From Actinokineospora enzanensis DSM 44649 (GTDB lineage: Bacteria; Actinomycetota; Actinomycetes; Mycobacteriales; Pseudonocardiaceae): DNA of 64,000 bases. The notes beneath the pieces are model-generated. The model was given only the letters and a program-made list of their open reading frames with translations, was not told the origin of the DNA and ran no database searches. How positions within the stretch are numbered: position 1 is the first letter of the stretch; every line of letters starts with the position of its first letter. The DNA lies in assembly GCF_000374445.1 (NCBI RefSeq), contig NZ_KB894431.1, positions 1 to 64,000 on the forward strand. Reading direction: 5' to 3'. Positions 59,440 through 64,000 of this stretch are shown piece after piece. Position numbers and translations under genes: made by a program.

Positions 59440-60679
59440 GAAGCTGACCGGTGCGGTGCGGCGCTCGGCGGACTCGCTGCGCGCGAGCAGCCGTTCGGAG
59501 CGCATCCTGGTGTTCAGCTGCCTGGCTGACTCGTTGGGGTCCGGTCTCTTCCTGGCGATCGGCGCGGCGTTCTTCACCCGTATGGGCAGTCTGGAGGCGG
59601 CCCAGTACGCGCTCGGCCTGTCGGTGGCCGGGCTGGTCGGGTTCGTGCTCACCATCCCGATGGGACTGCTCGGCGACCGGTTCGGCGCGCGCCGCACACT
59701 GATCTGCCTGAACCTGTGGCGGGCGGTCGGATACTCCTGTTACGCACTGGCGGGCACGTTCACCACCTTCATCATCGTGGTGGTGTTCACCGCGATCGCC
59801 GACCGGACCGCGGGCGCCATCGGCCAGGCCGTGGTGGCCGACGTGGCCGACCAGGACCGTCGGATCGGGCTGCTGGCCGTGATCAGGTCGGTGCGCAACA
59901 TCGGGTACGCCTCGGGCGGGCTGGTCGCCGGGTTCGCGATCACGGCGAACAGTCGCCCGGTGTACTACTCGGCGATCGCCATGGTGGCCCTGTTCTACGT
60001 GATCTGCGCGGGCATGCTGACCCGGGTGCGATCCGCCCCGGACGCGGTCGGAGCCGTGCGAACCAGGCGCGAGTGGGCGTTCAAGGACCGGCGCTACCTC
60101 GCGTTCACCGCGCTCAACACCGTGCTGAGCCTGCACGTCACGACACTGAACGTGTTGCTGCCACTGTGGATCCTGGCCAACCCGACGATCCCGCCCGGGT
60201 TCGCCGCCACCCCGCTGATCGTCAACACGATCATCGTGTCACTGCTGCAGTTCCCGGCCACCAGACGCATCACCACGATCAGCGCGGCCGGGCGGGCGGC
60301 CTTCGCCGCCGCGGTGCTGCTGGCGGCCGCGTGCGTGCTGTTCCTCGCCGCCTCCTGGCTGTCGGTCGCCACCTACGCGGTGATCGTGGTGCTGGGCGGG
60401 GCCCTGCTGCTGACGGTGGCGGAGATGTGGCAGGCCGCGTCGTCCTGGCAGATCTCGATGGACCTGGCACCGGACCACAGCCGTTCGCAGTATCTGGCGA
60501 CGTTCAGCCTGAGCACGACGGCGGAACGGGTGGTCGGTCCGGCCGGGCTCACCGTGCTCGTACTGACCGTGCGCCCGTGGGGCTGGCTCCTGCTCGGGAT
60601 CGTCGTCCTGCTCGCCGGACTGGCCACCCTCCGACTGGCCCGTCGCGTGCCCGCGGAGCCTTTGCGGGTGGCGTCGTAG
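59420..60679 (+). CDS. MFS transporter A of the ATP-grasp cluster
   Basis: A 419-residue major facilitator with about 12 helices. It shows FSCLADSLGSGLFLAIGAAF (helix 1), motif A as MGLLGDRFGARRTL, and the mid-loop FKDRRYLAFTALNTVLSLHV leading into helix 7. It probably exports the cluster product or a late intermediate. The GTG at 59420 lies inside the end of ligase 3; ATG 59429 is an alternative. It is related to transporter B downstream (both have FKD-R then a long helix ending LPLW). Confidence 0.9.
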   Translation: MSPMLTEKLTGAVRRSADSLRASSRSERILVFSCLADSLGSGLFLAIGAAFFTRMGSLEAAQYALGLSVAGLVGFVLTIPMGLLGDRFGARRTLICLNLWRAVGYSCYALAGTFTTFIIVVVFTAIADRTAGAIGQAVVADVADQDRRIGLLAVIRSVRNIGYASGGLVAGFAITANSRPVYYSAIAMVALFYVICAGMLTRVRSAPDAVGAVRTRREWAFKDRRYLAFTALNTVLSLHVTTLNVLLPLWILANPTIPPGFAATPLIVNTIIVSLLQFPATRRITTISAAGRAAFAAAVLLAAACVLFLAASWLSVATYAVIVVLGGALLLTVAEMWQAASSWQISMDLAPDHSRSQYLATFSLSTTAERVVGPAGLTVLVLTVRPWGWLLLGIVVLLAGLATLRLARRVPAEPLRVAS

Positions 60680-60759
60680 AGGACCATTGGACCGTGTCCG
60701 GTCGGTGCTCGGGTCGGCCAGGATGAACTCGAAATGATCACGACACGCTGGGGGATCGC

Positions 60760-61989
60760 TTGTCGAGAATCGTGGATGAGTTGCACGGCCGTGGAGAACG
60801 CATGCTGGCGGCGGCCATGGCGGTGCTGTTTCTGGGCACGGGACTGTCGTATTCGCTACTCGCCCTGTACTGCATCCGACATCTCGGACTGAGTCCGGTC
60901 GCCTACGGTGCCGGGATGAGTGTCGCGGCGCTGCTCGGCATCGCTTCCGGGCCGGTGATGGGCATGTTGGCGGACCGGGTCGACGGTCACCGGCTGTACG
61001 CCATCCTGGTGTGGTCGATGTGTGCGGCCACCGCGACCGTCATCGTCGCTCCGGGCTGGTTGGCTCTGATCTTGCTGAGTGTGCTCACGATCTGTGGCCG
61101 GGGGAGTGCTGCGGTGATCGGCGCACTGATCGGGCGTTCGGTGCCCAAGGAGCGCCGGATCCGGTATCGCGCGGTCGTCAAGTCCCTGAGCAACTCCACC
61201 ATGCTGATCGGCTTGGGCTTGGGTGCACTCGTCCTGGCCGACGGCTCCAGGCCTGCTTTCCGGTTCGGGTTCGCGGCCGAGGCACTCACCTTCGTCGTGG
61301 CAGGTCTGTTGGTCTGGCTGTCGACGTCGGCCGAGTCGGCGGAGCAGGCGCAAAAGGCGACAAGGCCGGAGCACGCTGGACGGTCCCGTCTCGTGGTCTT
61401 CAAGGACGTCAGATTCACCGCGCTCACCATCGTGAACGGCGTCCTGACGCTCTCCGAATTCATGCTCACCATCGCTCTGCCATTGTGGGTCTCCACCCGG
61501 ATGCACGCTCCACTGTGGATCGTGTCGGTCGCCGTGGTCAGCTACACCGTCGGAATCACGATTCTCCAGATCCCCGCATCCCGCCGCGTGAACGACATGC
61601 ACTCCTCGGTGCGCGCCGGGCGGCGTGGCGGCTTGCTGTTCGCTGTCGCGGCAGCGCTGTTCCCTGTGATGGGAGCGGTGTCCGGTATACCTCTGGCGGT
61701 CGGTGTCGTCGTGCTGCTGGCGTTGGTCATCGTGGCGGGCGAGGTCTGCTACACGGCGGGCTCGTGGGGGCTCGTCTACGCATTGGCGCCGGAGGAGTCG
61801 CTCGGGCAGTACCAAGGATTCTTCAACACCGGCTTCGACCTGAGCATGATGTTCGGTCCGGCACTGTTCGCCTGGCTGGCCGGCGCGCAGGGCATGCTCG
61901 GCTGGGGTGTGTTGGCGACGGTCTTCCTCGTCACCGCGCTACTGATCACCCCGCTCGGCACACGCGGCACGGCCAACGCTACGAACTGA
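60760..61989 (+). CDS. MFS transporter B of the ATP-grasp cluster
   Basis: A 409-residue major facilitator. Helix 1 reads MAVLFLGTGLSYSLLALYCI, motif A is MGMLADRVDGHRLY, and the mid-loop FKDVRFTALTIVNGVLTLSE matches transporter A in position. TTG start with GGGGGA just upstream, and 80 bp after transporter A, so it may have its own promoter. Two related pumps together suggest separate export of product and precursor, or export plus self-protection. It ends at a strong hairpin. Confidence 0.9.
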   Translation: MSRIVDELHGRGERMLAAAMAVLFLGTGLSYSLLALYCIRHLGLSPVAYGAGMSVAALLGIASGPVMGMLADRVDGHRLYAILVWSMCAATATVIVAPGWLALILLSVLTICGRGSAAVIGALIGRSVPKERRIRYRAVVKSLSNSTMLIGLGLGALVLADGSRPAFRFGFAAEALTFVVAGLLVWLSTSAESAEQAQKATRPEHAGRSRLVVFKDVRFTALTIVNGVLTLSEFMLTIALPLWVSTRMHAPLWIVSVAVVSYTVGITILQIPASRRVNDMHSSVRAGRRGGLLFAVAAALFPVMGAVSGIPLAVGVVVLLALVIVAGEVCYTAGSWGLVYALAPEESLGQYQGFFNTGFDLSMMFGPALFAWLAGAQGMLGWGVLATVFLVTALLITPLGTRGTANATN

Positions 61990-62021
61990 GCCCGATCTCG
62001 GACCGCGCATGCGCCGCGGGA

Positions 62022-62050
62022 AGGTCCACACGGCCCAGCCGTGTGGACCT
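62022..62050. terminator. Bidirectional hairpin terminator at the cluster's right end
   Basis: A perfect 13-bp stem (62022-62034 with 62038-62050, AGGTCCACACGGC) with a 3-nt loop lies 32 bp after transporter B and 23 bp after the convergent small gene's stop. It marks the right boundary of the ATP-grasp cluster. Confidence 0.88.
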
Positions 62051-62072
62051 CCGGTCCAGCAGCGACACGCTA

Positions 62073-62333
62073 CTAGCGGATGTCCTGGCGGAACCAGTAG
62101 TACCAACCGGCCCCGCGGTTGATCCCCTGCGGGTCGGACGCGTAGTAGGAGCAGTCGTAGCTGTAGTAGTAGGGCGGGTCGTTGACGGCGTCGGAGAAGC
62201 TGTCGCACGGTGCTTGTGCCGTCCAGGGGCCCTCGTAGCCGGTGCCCCAGATGCCCGCGCTCGCCGTGCCCGCTCCGACGACCACGGCCGCCGCGGCGAG
62301 CACGGCCGCGGCCGATGCTGCTGATTTCCTCAT
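62073..62333 (-). CDS. Small secreted Tyr-rich protein
   Basis: An 86-residue protein with a clear signal peptide (MRKSAASAAAVLAAAAVVVG, cleavage after ASA). The mature 60 residues are rich in Tyr and Trp (PPYYYSYDCSYY, GAGWYYWF) with two Cys (APCDSF, YDCSYY) that could pair. AAGGGGAG precedes the ATG. Similar tiny exported proteins are common in actinomycetes and mostly uncharacterised. A matrix, binding or inhibitor role would be a guess. Confidence 0.8.
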   Translation of the reverse strand: MRKSAASAAAVLAAAAVVVGAGTASAGIWGTGYEGPWTAQAPCDSFSDAVNDPPYYYSYDCSYYASDPQGINRGAGWYYWFRQDIR

Positions 62334-62581
62334 CGACTCCCCTTTTCGAGATCGGATGAGCGAACGATCACATGCGGCGGCGGGTGTCCGGAATGCCCGT
62401 CACCCTGCCGTACCAATGGTTCCACGCCTGTTGCGGGCCGGTCGGACGCTGCTCATGGGACGTTAGGCGCACCCGGGCGAATCCACTGTAGATTCCCGGA
62501 TTGGACGGAGAGGTCGCCCATGCCCACTGCGGATGGATCGAATGGAGCATCCGGCCGTCGGCCGAGCAGCCGAGACACCGC

Positions 62582-63433
62582 TCAGAACAGGGTCGCGGGC
62601 TCGACCGGGTCCGGCTCGGGCAGTGCGTCGAGGTCGGGCACGAGCGCCCGCACGTCATCGTGGAACCGGCGGGCGAGCGCGGGCGCGTCGTCGTTGTCGG
62701 GAGTGTGCAGGAAGATGGTCGGCGACCGGCCCTCGCGCAGCCACTCGGCGACCACCGCGGTCCACGGCCGCCACCCCTCGACCGTATCCTCGACCGAGTC
62801 CCGACCCAGATACCGGACGATCGGATGGTCGGTCAACGCCCGCGTCCGCCGCGGTAGCCGGGGCTTCTTGACCCAGGCGTCCTGCTCGGCCTCGCTGGTC
62901 GGCGGGCTTTGGAAGAAGACCGTGGTGTCGAACGGCACCCACTCGGCATCCGCGTGCGCGAGTACAGCCTCCAGCGTCGACGTCGAGCCCGCCTCGGAGA
63001 AGAAACCGGGGTGCCGCACCTCCACGGCCCGCCTGCGGTCGGCGGGCAACCTGCGCAGGAAGCGGCCGAGGGCGTCGACGTCCGAGGGGCCGAACGAGCC
63101 GGGCAGCTGGGTCCACAGGACCGCCCGGTCACCGAGGGGTTCGATCGCGTCCAGGAACGCCCGCATCTCGCGCTCGACACCGACCAACCGGCGCTCGTGC
63201 GTGACGACCTTGGGCAGCTTGACCACGAACCGGAAGTCGGGATCGGTCTGCTGCGCCCAGGTTTCGACGGTCTTCCGTGCGGGGGTCGCGTAGAAGGTGG
63301 TGTTGCCCTCGACCGCGTTGCACCAGCCCGCGTAGGCCCGCAGCCGCTCCTTGGCAGGCAGCGACGACGGCAGGAACCGCCCAGGCCACGTCTTGTGGGT
63401 CCACATCGCGCAGCCAACATGAAGACGCGCCAC
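62582..63433 (-). CDS. DUF72 (YecE-like) protein
   Basis: A 283-residue TIM-barrel protein of the DUF72 family: LHVGCAMWTHKTWPGRFLP, VEGNTTFYATPARKTVETWA, FRFVVKLPKVVTHERRL, WTQLPGSFGPS, VEVRHPGFF and the C-terminal FLHTPDNDDAPALARRF. The biochemical role of the family is not established. The frame extends upstream to 63589, but the first 52 residues lack family character; GTG 63433 begins the conserved part. Monocistronic. Confidence 0.9.
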   Translation of the reverse strand: MARLHVGCAMWTHKTWPGRFLPSSLPAKERLRAYAGWCNAVEGNTTFYATPARKTVETWAQQTDPDFRFVVKLPKVVTHERRLVGVEREMRAFLDAIEPLGDRAVLWTQLPGSFGPSDVDALGRFLRRLPADRRRAVEVRHPGFFSEAGSTSTLEAVLAHADAEWVPFDTTVFFQSPPTSEAEQDAWVKKPRLPRRTRALTDHPIVRYLGRDSVEDTVEGWRPWTAVVAEWLREGRSPTIFLHTPDNDDAPALARRFHDDVRALVPDLDALPEPDPVEPATLF

Positions 63434-63677
63434 CTTGGTCGTCAGCTCCTCTCGATCGCGACTGACGATAGCCTGTCGCCCGTTCGGCGGCAGCCGAACT
63501 TCCCCTGGTGCCGGACGGCCTCCAGGAGAAGCGTGGTGTAGGCGCGTCGCCGCGGAACCACATGTCCCCGGCGTTGCGCGTTCAGGCAACCAGAGTCAGC
63601 CGGATGTCCGACCGGCGGGCTCCTCTCCGTTCGTGCCCACTCCGGTAACACGGTCGCGACACCGAGGAGGAATCACC

Positions 63678-64000
63678 ATGCCTGCCCACGAGATCACGGA
63701 GTGCGGCCCCGCCCACGACCATCACGACCCGAAGGCCGCGCCGAAGACCACCCACGATGACGGGCGAGGGCCGCTCACGACCGCGGGTGTGGTACGCCTG
63801 CAGCGCAGTGCGGGCAACCGGGCGGCGACCTCGCTCGTAACCGCGAATGCGGGTGACCGCGGCGCGGCGGTCATCGTCCAGCGGGCGAGGAACATCCCGG
63901 TGCCACAGTTGAACGAGCCGGGAGAAGCGGGCGCCCAGGTGTGGTTCGCGCCGTGGGCATGGATGACCGGCCACGAAACCGCACTCGACCTGTCCGACCA
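63678..64000 (+). CDS. Start of an LQRSAGNRA-type protein, cut by the window end
   Basis: 107 residues are visible. The first 35 are polar and His-rich (HEITECGPAHDHHDPK), followed by GVVRLQRSAGNRAATSLV and then IVQRAR. The LQR-x-AGNRAV-x-x-L segment with a later VQR is a common N-terminal signature of actinobacterial DUF4157 and related proteins, often linked to extracellular contractile injection systems or toxin loci. The rest (QVWFAPWAWMTGHETALDLS) continues off the edge. GAGGAGGA precedes the ATG. The domain that defines its function is outside the window. Confidence 0.75.
   Translation, partial: MPAHEITECGPAHDHHDPKAAPKTTHDDGRGPLTTAGVVRLQRSAGNRAATSLVTANAGDRGAAVIVQRARNIPVPQLNEPGEAGAQVWFAPWAWMTGHETALDLSD

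Noticed and set aside
62368-62658. Minus-strand 96-codon frame near the DUF72 gene
   Set aside because: It overlaps the DUF72 3' end in another frame and has Cys/Ser/Arg-rich shadow composition.

Overview
The window is high-GC DNA (G or C at most third codon positions, many GTG/TTG starts, dense GTGA/ATGA/TGATG gene overlaps) from an actinomycete. The 1192-residue fused 2-oxoglutarate decarboxylase/dehydrogenase (Kgd type), the secreted PIG-L deacetylases, the snapalysin-like protease and the WXG100-like pair fit a Pseudonocardiales-type genome (Saccharothrix/Actinosynnema/Actinokineospora-like). That placement is inference, not a marker-based identification.

Layout. 1-24 kb is mostly housekeeping and accessory single genes: a cytochrome P450, a DedA membrane protein, a MerR-type regulator, kgd, a small ribbon-helix-helix/VOC/MFS operon with a candidate operator, a sugar-epimerase-like dehydrogenase, a double-GNAT protein, a secreted tripeptidyl-aminopeptidase-like hydrolase, two tandem secreted PIG-L deacetylases with C-terminal propeller-like regions, a DUF4279 protein, an alpha/beta hydrolase with Cys at the nucleophile position, a snapalysin-like protease, and a WXG100-like pair followed by a lipoprotein, with an apparent frameshift.

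24.1-45.4 kb is a catecholate siderophore locus. An IdeR/DmdR-like iron box precedes dhbA, followed by dhbC, dhbE, dhbB, a free aryl carrier protein, a siderophore-interacting reductase, a lipoprotein/permease/permease/ATPase uptake system, one 3398-residue NRPS (C-A-T-E-C-A-T-E-C) and an MFS exporter. The logic is 2,3-dihydroxybenzoate made, activated and loaded on the carrier, extended by two residues that are each epimerised, then passed to a terminal condensation domain. No thioesterase and no acceptor carrier domain is present, so how the chain is released is open.

47.0-62.0 kb is the most unusual region: two divergent gene sets around a 377-bp promoter region. Leftward are a NeuB-family PEP-condensing synthase, an SDR, a transketolase, an RraA-type aldolase/decarboxylase, an RmlD-like reductase, an aldonolactone-oxidase-like flavoenzyme, a HAD phosphatase and a class IV aminotransferase. 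Rightward are three different ATP-grasp ligases and two related MFS transporters. There is no nucleotidyltransferase, glycosyltransferase, NRPS or PKS. I read this as a candidate pathway for a small exported amide or pseudopeptide built on a sugar-derived 2-keto/amino acid. I cannot assign it to a known product.

The right end holds a small secreted protein, a DUF72 protein and the start of a protein with an LQRSAGNRA-type N-terminus. I saw no tRNA, rRNA, CRISPR array or insertion sequence.
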